Of a DNA stretch of 38,834 nt, positions 15,987 to 23,056 are shown piece after piece; positions within the stretch are counted from its first letter, which is position 1, and each line of letters begins with the position of its first letter. Position numbers and translations under genes: made by a program. The stretch is from an uncultured Tessaracoccus sp. Its GTDB lineage: Bacteria; Actinomycetota; Actinomycetes; Propionibacteriales; Propionibacteriaceae. Under the pieces are notes generated by a model. The model had not been told where the DNA came from, made no database searches, and was given only the letters and a program-made list of their open reading frames with translations. The stretch lies in the NCBI RefSeq assembly GCF_943914565.1, contig NZ_CALUCN010000021.1:1-38834 (forward strand), written 5' to 3'.

Positions 15987-15995
15987 CGCAGCATC

Positions 15996-16015
15996 GCTGC
16001 GCTCCGGAGCGCAGC
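15996..16015. promoter_or_regulatory. 20-bp perfect palindrome upstream of the acyl-carrier operon
   Basis: GCTGCGCTCCGGAGCGCAGC is fully self-complementary with no spacer. It lies about 100 bp upstream of a TAGACT -10 box (16119-16124) and 140 bp upstream of the ACP start. It could be an operator for a dimeric regulator or a hairpin ending transcription from upstream. Confidence 0.45.
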
Positions 16016-16118
16016 CGGGGCGAGGTCTGCCGGGCGCCACCACCCGCCGCTCGCCCCGGACGCGCCGTGGGCCGACGAGGCGTCGTCGCGGGGAGGGTGC
16101 CGGCCGGAGCGAACGCTG

Positions 16119-16124
16119 TAGACT
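16119..16124 (+). promoter_or_regulatory. -10 box of the acyl-carrier operon
   Basis: TAGACT fits the actinobacterial -10 pattern. The predicted start would give a leader of about 28 bases containing the GAGGAG ribosome site (16148-16153), five bases before ATG 16159. There is no clear -35. Confidence 0.45.
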
Positions 16125-16158
16125 ACCCACGACCCCCGATCCACGCTGAGGAGTGAAC

Positions 16159-16416
16159 ATGGCCCAGTTGAGCCGCGAGCAGGTCAAGGAAATGATGACC
16201 GAGGTGCTCCGCCGCCAGGACAAGGAGATGCCGCAGTCGGAGGACGCGGCGCTCGACGAGATCGGCTTCCGCTCGCTCGACTTCTCGGAGCTCGCGCTCC
16301 GCGTCGAGGACGAGCTGGACGAGGAGCTGAACTTCGACGCCCCCGGCCTGCGCTCGATCCGCACCGTCGCCGACGTGCTCGACTTCATCGACGAACTGCA
16401 ACAGCAGGCGGCATGA
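16159..16416 (+). CDS. Acyl carrier protein
   Basis: This 85-aa acidic helical protein has the ACP four-helix pattern. The phosphopantetheine-attachment Ser is predicted at S39 in IGFRSLDFSELALRVEDEL; the usual DSL is RSL here, a variant that keeps the Ser-Leu. The helix-III end TVADVLDFIDEL is typical. ATG 16159 is chosen over GTG 16153 because GAGGAG lies five bases upstream of it. The stop overlaps the next ATG (ATGA), so translation is coupled to the adenylating enzyme. A dedicated, non-fatty-acid ACP in an operon with ligase, reductase and a putative phosphopantetheinyl transferase suggests it carries a short acyl group for a specialised modification. Confidence 0.9.
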   Translation: MAQLSREQVKEMMTEVLRRQDKEMPQSEDAALDEIGFRSLDFSELALRVEDELDEELNFDAPGLRSIRTVADVLDFIDELQQQAA

Positions 16417-17642
16417 CGGCCGAGCACCCCGACACCCCACAGGCCCCGCTGACCGCGACGAACCGCCTCGTCGCCGGCGACTTCGACGGCACGTGGGCGG
16501 ACCTCGAGCCCATCGAGCTGCCCGACCGCGCCGCGGTGTTCGTCCGCGACGACCTCGACGCCCTGCGCGCCGTCTGGCACCAGCGCGAACACCACCGCGA
16601 ACTGCTCGTCGCCGCCGAGTCGCGTCGGGAGCCCGGCCTCGAGGAGAACCTCCTCGCGCTGGGCCTCAGCATCGTCGTCGACGGCGAGGTGGTCCGCGAG
16701 CCCGAGACCTCCCGCCCGACGGACCCCGGCCGCGTCTGGCTGCTCACGTCCGGCTCGACCGGACGCCCCAAGCAGGTCGGCCACACGCTCGACACGCTGC
16801 TCACCGTCCGCGGCAAGCAACCGCCGCGCACGTGGCTGAACCCGTACACCCCCGGCGCCTACGCCTGGTGGCAGGTCACCACGCTCGCGCTCGCCCACCC
16901 CGGCACCGCGATGGTCTGCGTCGATGGCGGCCACCCCTGGGCGGAACAGGCCGCCCGCCACGGCGTCGACGCCGCCTCCGGCACCCCGACGTTCTGGCGC
17001 CAGGCCCTGCTCACGCAGCGCGACGAGCTGCGCGGCATCGCGTTCAAGCAGATCACGCTGGGCGGCGAGCCCGTGGACCAGGCGGTGATCGACCTCCTGA
17101 CCGAGGCGTTCCCCACCGCCCGCATCTCGTGGATCTACGCATCCTCCGAGGCCGGCGCCTCGATCGCCGTCCACGACGGCAAGGCAGGCTTCCCGGAGGC
17201 GTGGCTCACCAACCACAAGGAGGGTCGCCCCGCGCTCAGCGTCGACGGCGACGAGCTCCTCATCGCATCCCCGCACCGCGGCGACGGCGTGGCCGACGTG
17301 CTGCGCACCGGCGACCGGGCAGAGATCCGCGACGGCCGCGTCTACATCACCGGCCGGCTGGGCTCCGACGAGATCAACGTCGGCGGCACGAAGGTCTCCG
17401 CCGGCAAGGTCCGCGACGTGCTGCTCGCCCATCCCGGCATCGCCTGGGCCGGCATCAAGGCACGGAAGGCACCCATCGTCGGCAACATGGTGCAGGCCTC
17501 GGTCGTGCTCGACGACCCGTCGCTCACCGAGGACGACGTCATCCGCTACTGCACCGAGCACCTCGCCGAGACCGAGGTGCCGCGCCGCGTGCGCATCCTC
17601 GACGAGATTCCCCTGAAGGAGAGTTTGAAGTCCGATGTCTAA
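16413..17642 (+). CDS. AMP-binding acyl/aryl-acid activating enzyme (acyl-ACP ligase-like)
   Basis: This 409-aa ANL-superfamily adenylate-forming enzyme is shorter than the usual ~500 aa. The P-loop-like motif LLTSGSTGRPKQVG is at ~111-124. YASSEAGASIAV (~230) is the A5 region. LRTGDRAEIRDGRVYITGRL with DEINVGGTKVSAGKV is the A7/A8 hinge. PLKESLKSDV at the extreme C-terminus offers the catalytic-lysine region. The short N-terminal part resembles stand-alone ligases that load a carrier protein. Its substrate cannot be read from sequence. It overlaps the ACP gene by 4 bp and the next gene by 8 bp, so all are co-translated. Loading of the adjacent ACP is the natural inference. Confidence 0.88.
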   Translation: MTAEHPDTPQAPLTATNRLVAGDFDGTWADLEPIELPDRAAVFVRDDLDALRAVWHQREHHRELLVAAESRREPGLEENLLALGLSIVVDGEVVREPETSRPTDPGRVWLLTSGSTGRPKQVGHTLDTLLTVRGKQPPRTWLNPYTPGAYAWWQVTTLALAHPGTAMVCVDGGHPWAEQAARHGVDAASGTPTFWRQALLTQRDELRGIAFKQITLGGEPVDQAVIDLLTEAFPTARISWIYASSEAGASIAVHDGKAGFPEAWLTNHKEGRPALSVDGDELLIASPHRGDGVADVLRTGDRAEIRDGRVYITGRLGSDEINVGGTKVSAGKVRDVLLAHPGIAWAGIKARKAPIVGNMVQASVVLDDPSLTEDDVIRYCTEHLAETEVPRRVRILDEIPLKESLKSDV

Positions 17643-18378
17643 CCCCCCGATCGCCCCTGCGTCCTGCGTCGTCGTCTCCGGCGGCTCCCGCGGCCTCGGT
17701 CTCGCGATGGTGCGTTCGGTCCTGGCGCGCGGCGCCAAGGTCGCGACGTTCGCACGGACCGTCACGCCCGAGCTCGAGCAGCTCGCTGCGGAGCACCCGG
17801 ACCGCGTCCACGTCGCATCGGTGGACGCCACCGACCACAAGGCACTGAACCGGTTCGTCAAGGACGCCGAGCGCACGCTCGGGCCGGTCGACGGCCTGGT
17901 GAACAACGCCGCCGTCGGGCAGGACTCGCTGCACGTGCACACCTCGCCCGAGCGCATCGAGCAGATCATCGGCACGAACTTGACCGCGCCGCTCCTGCTC
18001 ACGCGGACGGTGCTGCGTCGCATGATGTCCGGCCGCGGCACGGGCCGCGTCGTGTTCGTCACGTCGATCTGCGCCCAGCGCGGCTACGCCGGGCTCGTCA
18101 CCTACGCGGCGACGAAGGGCGGCCTCGACTCCGCGATGCGCACGATCGCCCGCGAGATGCACGGCCGCGTGCTCGCCAACTCGATCGCGCCCGGTTTCTT
18201 CGCCTCCGAGATGAGCTCGGTGCTCGGGCAGACGCAGCTCGACACCATCACCCGCCGCACGCCCACCGGTCGGCTCGTCGAGCCGGACAACGTCGTGCCG
18301 CTGCTGGAGCTGCTGCTGTTCGAGGACACCAACATCAACGGCCAGACGCTCGTCGTGGATGGCGGCGGCTCCATCTGA
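17635..18378 (+). CDS. SDR-family ketoreductase (FabG-like)
   Basis: This 247-aa classical short-chain dehydrogenase/reductase has the cofactor motif SGGSRGLG (16-23), NNAAVG (~98), catalytic Ser in VTSICAQRG and the YAATK pair (Tyr-XXX-Lys, ~160-164), and ends GQTLVVDGGGSI as FabG proteins do. In this operon it probably reduces a 3-oxoacyl group on the neighbouring ACP to 3-hydroxyacyl using NAD(P)H, or otherwise modifies the activated acyl group. Its ATG lies within the end of the ligase gene (ATGTCTAA overlap). Confidence 0.88.
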   Translation: MSNPPIAPASCVVVSGGSRGLGLAMVRSVLARGAKVATFARTVTPELEQLAAEHPDRVHVASVDATDHKALNRFVKDAERTLGPVDGLVNNAAVGQDSLHVHTSPERIEQIIGTNLTAPLLLTRTVLRRMMSGRGTGRVVFVTSICAQRGYAGLVTYAATKGGLDSAMRTIAREMHGRVLANSIAPGFFASEMSSVLGQTQLDTITRRTPTGRLVEPDNVVPLLELLLFEDTNINGQTLVVDGGGSI

Positions 18379-18385
18379 CCGGATC

Positions 18386-18790
18386 GTGACCAGCCGTCGG
18401 GGCGAGGCGTGCCCCGACGGCTGCCAGGGCGTCCACTCCACCACCGCCGACGGTGTGCGGTGGTGTTGGCGCCCCGACGGTGGCGCGCCGGCGGCGATCG
18501 ACGTCGAGCTGCGGCGCGAACCACCCCCGCACCTTGCCTCGCGACTGCGCTCCGACGAGGACTTCTGGCTCGCCTGGACGCGCTTGGAGGTGGTGGCGAA
18601 GCTCACCGACACCCCCGTCGTGACGCTCCTCGGCGCCGGTGCGCTGGGGTCGCCGGCACCGGCAGGGATCACGGTGCGCCACGTCGAGCGCGGCGACGCG
18701 GTGCTGTGCCTCGGCCGGAAGATGGGCGGGGCTACGCCTCGTCGCCGAACCACTCCGCGAGCGGCGGCACGTCGAAGTCGAGGTGCGTGA
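18386..18790 (+). CDS. Very small phosphopantetheinyl-transferase-like protein
   Basis: A 134-aa frame follows the ketoreductase. Two blocks recall the 4'-phosphopantetheinyl transferase signature: AIDVEL (Asp39, Glu41, the metal-binding D-x-E) and FWLAWTRLEVVAKL (W64-T-x-x-E68-x-x-x-K72, the WxxKExxxK helix with Leu instead of the first Lys). Only 22 residues separate W64 from E41, shorter than in AcpS or Sfp proteins. Its place directly after an ACP gene supports a role in converting apo- to holo-ACP. The start is uncertain: GTG 18386 or ATG 18359 inside the preceding gene, neither with a clear ribosome site. The 3' end overlaps the convergent pyruvate-kinase-like gene by 59 bp, so the last ~20 residues (arginine-rich) may not matter. 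Confidence 0.55.
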   Translation: MTSRRGEACPDGCQGVHSTTADGVRWCWRPDGGAPAAIDVELRREPPPHLASRLRSDEDFWLAWTRLEVVAKLTDTPVVTLLGAGALGSPAPAGITVRHVERGDAVLCLGRKMGGATPRRRTTPRAAARRSRGA

Positions 18791-20624
18791 CCGGCCTGGG
18801 CGCCGGCTGCCGGAGGTCCCAGGCGCGCAGGCGCCTGAGCAGCGTGCGTTTCTTGTCGACGTGGTTGCGCATCCGCCACAGCACGTCGTGCAGGAAGCGG
18901 ATCGCCTCGACGATGAACGGGCCCTTGTTGAGCATCACGCACTCCGCGCGCTCCGACATCGCCGCGTCGGTCACCTCGGCCCGGCTGGGCATCCCCTTCT
19001 TCGCCATCGACTCGAGCACCTGCGTCGCCCAGATGACGGGCACGTGCGCGGCCTCGCAGAGCCACAAGATCTCCTCCTGCACCTCGGCGAGCCGCTCGAA
19101 GCCGGCCTCGACGGCGAGGTCTCCGCGCGCGATCATCACGCCGATGTCCTTCCAGCGCATGGCCTCGAGGAGGATCTGCGGGAGGTTCTGGAACGCCTCG
19201 ACGTTCTCGATCTTCAGCACCACGTCGAGGTCGTCGCGGCCGAGCGCCCGAACGCGTTCGAACAGGTCCGCCACGTCCTCGGGCGTGCGGACGAACGAGT
19301 AGTTGACCGCGTCGGCGTGCTCGACGACGAACGGCAGGGCCGCGATGTCGTCGTCGGTGAGCGCGGGGAGCCCCAGGTGCGTGTCGGGGAGGTTGATGCC
19401 CTTCTCGGCGCGGAGTTTGGCGCCGTTGGGGCCCGCTTGCGTGACCTCGATGACGAGCCGGTCCTCCCCGGTCTCGACGACGCGGCCGCCCACCTTGCCG
19501 TCGTCGAACCACACGCGGTCCCCCACCCCCGCGTCCTCGAACACCTGCGGCAGCGAACAGCCGACGCGGTGCGGGCCGCCCTCGACCGGCTCCTGCGGCG
19601 CGAGGTCGCGCAGGAGGTGGATCACCTCACCGACGCGCACGAGGTGGTGCTGCTCGGTGGGCGGCAGGAGGTCCACGACGGTGGTCCCGCCCGCGCTCGC
19701 GAGCTCGGTCCCCGGCACGACGTAGGCAGTGCGGGCGAGGTCGCAGACCACGCGCGGCCACCCGTCGGGGCTGCTCGGACGTCGGACGACGAGCTCACGC
19801 CGGGAGCCGCGGGCGTCGACGAACGCGATCCGCTCCCCCTCCTGCAGCGCCCTGAGCCATGCCACGGAGCCGACGGGGATGTCAGCCGTGTGCCGCGAGG
19901 CGGCCTCGGCGGGGAACCGGCAGAGCGTGACGCTCGCCGGCGTGAGCACCCGGCCGACCTCGTCGCGCTCGGGGCGCACCTTCACCACGCGCGGTCCGGG
20001 CGCGATCGGGCCCGTGCGCAGCTTCGGGCCCGCGAGGTCCATCGAGACGCGACAGCGGTCGCGCACGTCGTCGGGCTGCGCGGCGTGGAGGTGCTCGATC
20101 ATCGCGGCCCACTCGCGGGGGCCGTCGTGGGCGCAGTTGATGCGGGCGACGTCGGTGCCGGCGGCGACCATCTCCTTCACGAGCTCCGGGTCGTGCGCGG
20201 CCTCGGACGGGAAGGTCACCATGATGCGCGAGACCCGGTCGTGCGGCTCGGGGCCGAGCAGTCGTCGGGCGTTGCGGCGAAGGAGTTCGGGGCCGTGGGA
20301 CATGTCATGGTCGCCCAACCCGATCGGCTCGTCGCCGGCGAGCCGCCCGAGCGCGTTGAGCGTCGAGTACAGCGTCGGCAGCACGCGCGACTCGAGCCGC
20401 CCGAGCGACGACAGCCCGAGGTCGGCGAGCTCGGCCTGGAGGCCGCGGATGTCGTGGCCGCGCAGCCACACGTAGTGGACGAGGTTGATCGCGCTCGCCC
20501 GGTGGACGGGGCGGACGTTGTTGATCACGGAACCCATGCGCCACTGCGCGGCCACGGCCCCGTCGATGTACTCCTGCACACGGCCGCGCAACTCGCGGGC
20601 GCGCTGCACCACGGCGCCTGACAT
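18732..20624 (-). CDS. Pyruvate-kinase-family protein with N-terminal extension and no C-terminal domain
   Basis: This 630-aa protein carries a pyruvate kinase core from about residue 133: TDVARINCAHDG, MDLAGPKLRTG (195-205), KGINLPD (408-414), LKIENVEAF (Lys471), MIARGDLAVE (~498-507), WATQVLESM (532-540), and AECVMLNKGP in place of the usual AVMLSGET block. Substrate lysine and metal-site acidic residues are present. Residues 1-130 are an unrelated helical domain, the B domain (~206-400) is enlarged, and the allosteric C-terminal domain is missing. ATG 20624 has AAGGGG eight bases upstream. It may convert phosphoenolpyruvate to pyruvate without allosteric control, or act on another enolphosphate. 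It is unlike a housekeeping pyruvate kinase and is convergent with the ACP operon. Confidence 0.8.
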   Translation of the reverse strand: MSGAVVQRARELRGRVQEYIDGAVAAQWRMGSVINNVRPVHRASAINLVHYVWLRGHDIRGLQAELADLGLSSLGRLESRVLPTLYSTLNALGRLAGDEPIGLGDHDMSHGPELLRRNARRLLGPEPHDRVSRIMVTFPSEAAHDPELVKEMVAAGTDVARINCAHDGPREWAAMIEHLHAAQPDDVRDRCRVSMDLAGPKLRTGPIAPGPRVVKVRPERDEVGRVLTPASVTLCRFPAEAASRHTADIPVGSVAWLRALQEGERIAFVDARGSRRELVVRRPSSPDGWPRVVCDLARTAYVVPGTELASAGGTTVVDLLPPTEQHHLVRVGEVIHLLRDLAPQEPVEGGPHRVGCSLPQVFEDAGVGDRVWFDDGKVGGRVVETGEDRLVIEVTQAGPNGAKLRAEKGINLPDTHLGLPALTDDDIAALPFVVEHADAVNYSFVRTPEDVADLFERVRALGRDDLDVVLKIENVEAFQNLPQILLEAMRWKDIGVMIARGDLAVEAGFERLAEVQEEILWLCEAAHVPVIWATQVLESMAKKGMPSRAEVTDAAMSERAECVMLNKGPFIVEAIRFLHDVLWRMRNHVDKKRTLLRRLRAWDLRQPAPRPVTHLDFDVPPLAEWFGDEA

Positions 20625-21159
20625 GCAGCCAACCCCTTCCACGACGAACGAACGGCCTCGGCACGACTCCGGGCAGTCCTCCATGCTACCGATTCGAGGC
20701 GGGGCTCGGGGTGAGGCCGGGTGGCCCCTCTGGTGCGCACCTCGGTCGGGCCACCGTCGGGCAGCCGGACTGGGCCCGCGTCGGGCTGCCGGGCCGGGCC
20801 ACCGTCGTGCTGCCGGGCCGCGCCACCGTCGTGCAGCCCGACTGGGCCACCGTCGGGCAGGCAGGCCGGGCCACCGTCGGGCAGCCGGACCGGGCCACCG
20901 TCGTGCACGAAACGCCGCGTAGCTCCCTCCACAGCCCCCTTTTCGACCCTCCCACGCACAATCCACGGCGTTTCGTGCCACCACCGGGGCGCGACGGCGG
21001 CGGCAGCGGGCACCCGACCCACGCCCCGGGCAACACAACCCAGCCACCACCGGGGCGCGACGACAGCCACCACCGGGCGCGACGGCGGCCCGCGCGCCAC
21101 ACCGGAGCGGCATCGCCACCTCGACGTAGGATGGGCACCGACAACCTGAAGGAGGACCC
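20625..21159. repeat. Intergenic repeat region: 24-bp tandem array, one 74-bp inverted-repeat element and 20-bp repeats
   Basis: The 535-bp gap holds six tandem 24-bp units beginning at 20747, 20771, 20795, 20819, 20843 and 20867 (core GGGCCACCGTCGGGC) and a seventh that runs into an inverted-repeat element at 20905-20978. It is followed by GCCACCACCGGGGCGCGACG at 20977 and 21043, with a copy one G shorter at 21066. A TAGGAT -10 candidate at 21127-21132 and an AAGGAGG ribosome site at 21149-21155 belong to the next gene. Nothing else coding is seen. Confidence 0.85.
20905..20978. repeat. 74-bp inverted-repeat element, copy 4 (diverged centre)
   Basis: The arms GCACGAAACGCCG (20905-20917) and CGGCGTTTCGTGC (20966-20978) are identical to the copies 7 kb away, and the spacing is again exactly 48 bp. 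The centre has diverged except for short blocks such as CCTCCCAC at the same offset. Confidence 0.9.
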
Positions 21160-22032
21160 ATGGTGCAGCGTGCCCTGCCCAGGATCGGCGTCGCGTTGCT
21201 GACGATGGGCAACCGCCCCGCCGAGCTCGAGCGCGCGCTGGCGAGCCTCCGCGCGCAGGAGGGCGTCGAGCTCGACGTGGTGTGCGTCGGCAACGGCTGG
21301 CAGCCCGAGGGTGTGCCCGGCTGGGTGCGCACGCACCACTCGGAGGAAAACTTGGGCTGCCCCGGTGGCCGCAACCTCGCCGCATCCCTCGTCGAGGGCG
21401 ACTACCTCTTCTTCTACGACGACGACGGTTCGCTCCCCGCGCCCGACACGCTGGCGCGGCTGGTGGCGAAGTTCGAGCCGGGGGTCGCGGTCGTGCAGGG
21501 CCGGGGCGAGGACCCCGAGGGCAGGCCGACCCCCCGTCGGTGGGTCCCGCGCCTCCGTGCCTCCGCCGCGCACGAGGGCGGCGACGTGGCCGTGTTCCTC
21601 GAGGGCATGTCGCTCTTCCGCCGCAGCGCGTTCGACGAGGTGGGCGGCTGGTTCGGCGAGCTGTTCTTCGGCCACGAGGGCACCGACATGGCGATGCGCC
21701 TCATCGACCGCGGGTGGCGGCTCGTCTACGCCCCCGACGTCGTGCTCCACCACCCGGCCACCCCGGCCGCCAGGCATGCCCACCACTACTGGTCGACGAT
21801 GCGCAACCGCGTCTGGGTGGCCCGCCGCAACCTCCCGTGGCCGATCCTCCCGTTTTACCTGGGCATCTGGACCGCCGCCACCCTGCTGCGCGCAGGGGGT
21901 GCCGAGCAGCGTCGCAACACCGTCAAGGGCCTCCTCGACGGGATCCGCTCGCCGCTGCCGGTGCGCCGTCGCCCGATCTCCTGGCGCGGCGTGTGGCGCA
22001 TGACGAAACTCGGACGGCCGCCGCTGTGGTGA
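21160..22032 (+). CDS. GT2 family glycosyltransferase
   Basis: This 290-aa GT-A-fold transferase has GVALLTMGNRPAELERAL at the N-terminus, VCVGNGW, NLGCPGGRNLAA (typical of rhamnosyl/galactosyl GT2 enzymes) and FFYDDDGSL with the DDD metal site (~87-89). FEGELFF-type acceptor residues appear as GWFGELFFGHEGTDMAMRL, with the catalytic Glu/Asp before the final helix. The C-terminus has a hydrophobic stretch (LPFYLGIWTAATLL) that may touch the membrane. The ATG has AAGGAGG directly upstream. It overlaps the next gene by 4 bp (GTGA). It probably adds a neutral sugar to the polymer exported by the downstream ABC transporter. Confidence 0.85.
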   Translation: MVQRALPRIGVALLTMGNRPAELERALASLRAQEGVELDVVCVGNGWQPEGVPGWVRTHHSEENLGCPGGRNLAASLVEGDYLFFYDDDGSLPAPDTLARLVAKFEPGVAVVQGRGEDPEGRPTPRRWVPRLRASAAHEGGDVAVFLEGMSLFRRSAFDEVGGWFGELFFGHEGTDMAMRLIDRGWRLVYAPDVVLHHPATPAARHAHHYWSTMRNRVWVARRNLPWPILPFYLGIWTAATLLRAGGAEQRRNTVKGLLDGIRSPLPVRRRPISWRGVWRMTKLGRPPLW

Positions 22033-23024
22033 ACCACGTCTGCTGGTGGACCGGGGTGGCCAGCCGCGGCCACCTCCCCTACGGCGTCTCCTGGCTGCGC
22101 GAGCTGCTGCGCCGCGATCCGGGCGACGTCGAGCTCCGGCTGTTCCCGGCCCGCAGCTTCCACCGCCGCGAGGCGATCCCGCCGGCCGCCGTCGAGGCGC
22201 TCCTCGACGACCCCCGCGTCACGGTCGTCCCCGCCGCCGACGCCGGCCCGGTCCCGAAGCAGGCCCGACTCTGGCTGCTCAGCACCGGCGCCGTCGGGAT
22301 CAAACCCTGGCTTCGCCTCAAACGCCGCCACCCGACGCGCCCCCTCACCGTCGTCGTCACCGACGAGGGGCTCGGCACCTACGGCGACCGCGACTCCCGT
22401 CACCGGGCCCTGCGCCGCGAGGGCGTGCGGGAACCCTGGGCCACCGTCCGCGCCGGCGCCGTCCACGCCGCGACGAGGACCCTCACCTCGATGCGGTGGC
22501 CACTCCACGTCGAGGGCGACGACGGCTGGGGTCTCAACCGCCCCGTCGCCGAGGAGTTCCGCCGCCACGCACCCGAGCCGGACCGGTCGTCGGAGCGCGT
22601 CGTGTTCCTGTCGCAGCCCTGGCCCGAGTCCGGGGTGATGAGCGAGGAGCGCTACCTGGACCACGTCGAGGAGGTGGCCCGCGCCACGACGCTCGCCGGC
22701 CTCGACTTCGTCGTGCTGCCCCACCCCGGCGAACCACCCGGCCGGCACGCCGCCCACGCCCCCGCCACCGACGGGGAGCCGGCCCTCGCGGAGTGGAACC
22801 CGCTCGCGCTCGGGGCGCGGGTCGTCGTCGGCGCGTCCTCGACCGCGATGGTCAACCTTGCGGCCCTCCACGGCGTGCCGGCAGTCCGTGTCGGCACGCC
22901 CGAGCTCACCCGGCTCGACCTCGAACTCGCCCCTCGTCAGGCCTCATTGCTGGCGCACTACGCCGCGCCGAGTCTCGCTCCAGCGGAGTTTGGGCGTAGG
23001 CTGTCGCAAGGCTTCGGGCGCTGA
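22029..23024 (+). CDS. Sialyltransferase-like GT-B protein (GT52/polysialyltransferase style)
   Basis: This 331-aa cytosolic protein shows the two motifs of bacterial sialyltransferases of families GT38/GT52/GT80: D/E-D/E-G in VVVTDEGLGTYGD (residues 111-114) and HP in VVLPHPGEPP (232-233). The serine block GASSTAM (~269-274) follows, and LSQPWPESGVM begins the second Rossmann half. It should therefore use a CMP-activated nonulosonic acid, here most likely CMP-pseudaminic acid from the same locus. It starts at GTG 22029, overlapping the GT2 stop by 4 bp, and is followed after 32 bp by the ABC permease gene. Family assignment rests on motifs, not on overall identity. Confidence 0.68.
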   Translation: MNHVCWWTGVASRGHLPYGVSWLRELLRRDPGDVELRLFPARSFHRREAIPPAAVEALLDDPRVTVVPAADAGPVPKQARLWLLSTGAVGIKPWLRLKRRHPTRPLTVVVTDEGLGTYGDRDSRHRALRREGVREPWATVRAGAVHAATRTLTSMRWPLHVEGDDGWGLNRPVAEEFRRHAPEPDRSSERVVFLSQPWPESGVMSEERYLDHVEEVARATTLAGLDFVVLPHPGEPPGRHAAHAPATDGEPALAEWNPLALGARVVVGASSTAMVNLAALHGVPAVRVGTPELTRLDLELAPRQASLLAHYAAPSLAPAEFGRRLSQGFGR

Positions 23025-23056
23025 CCGGCGCTCGAAGTGTGTTGAAAGGGGTCCAT

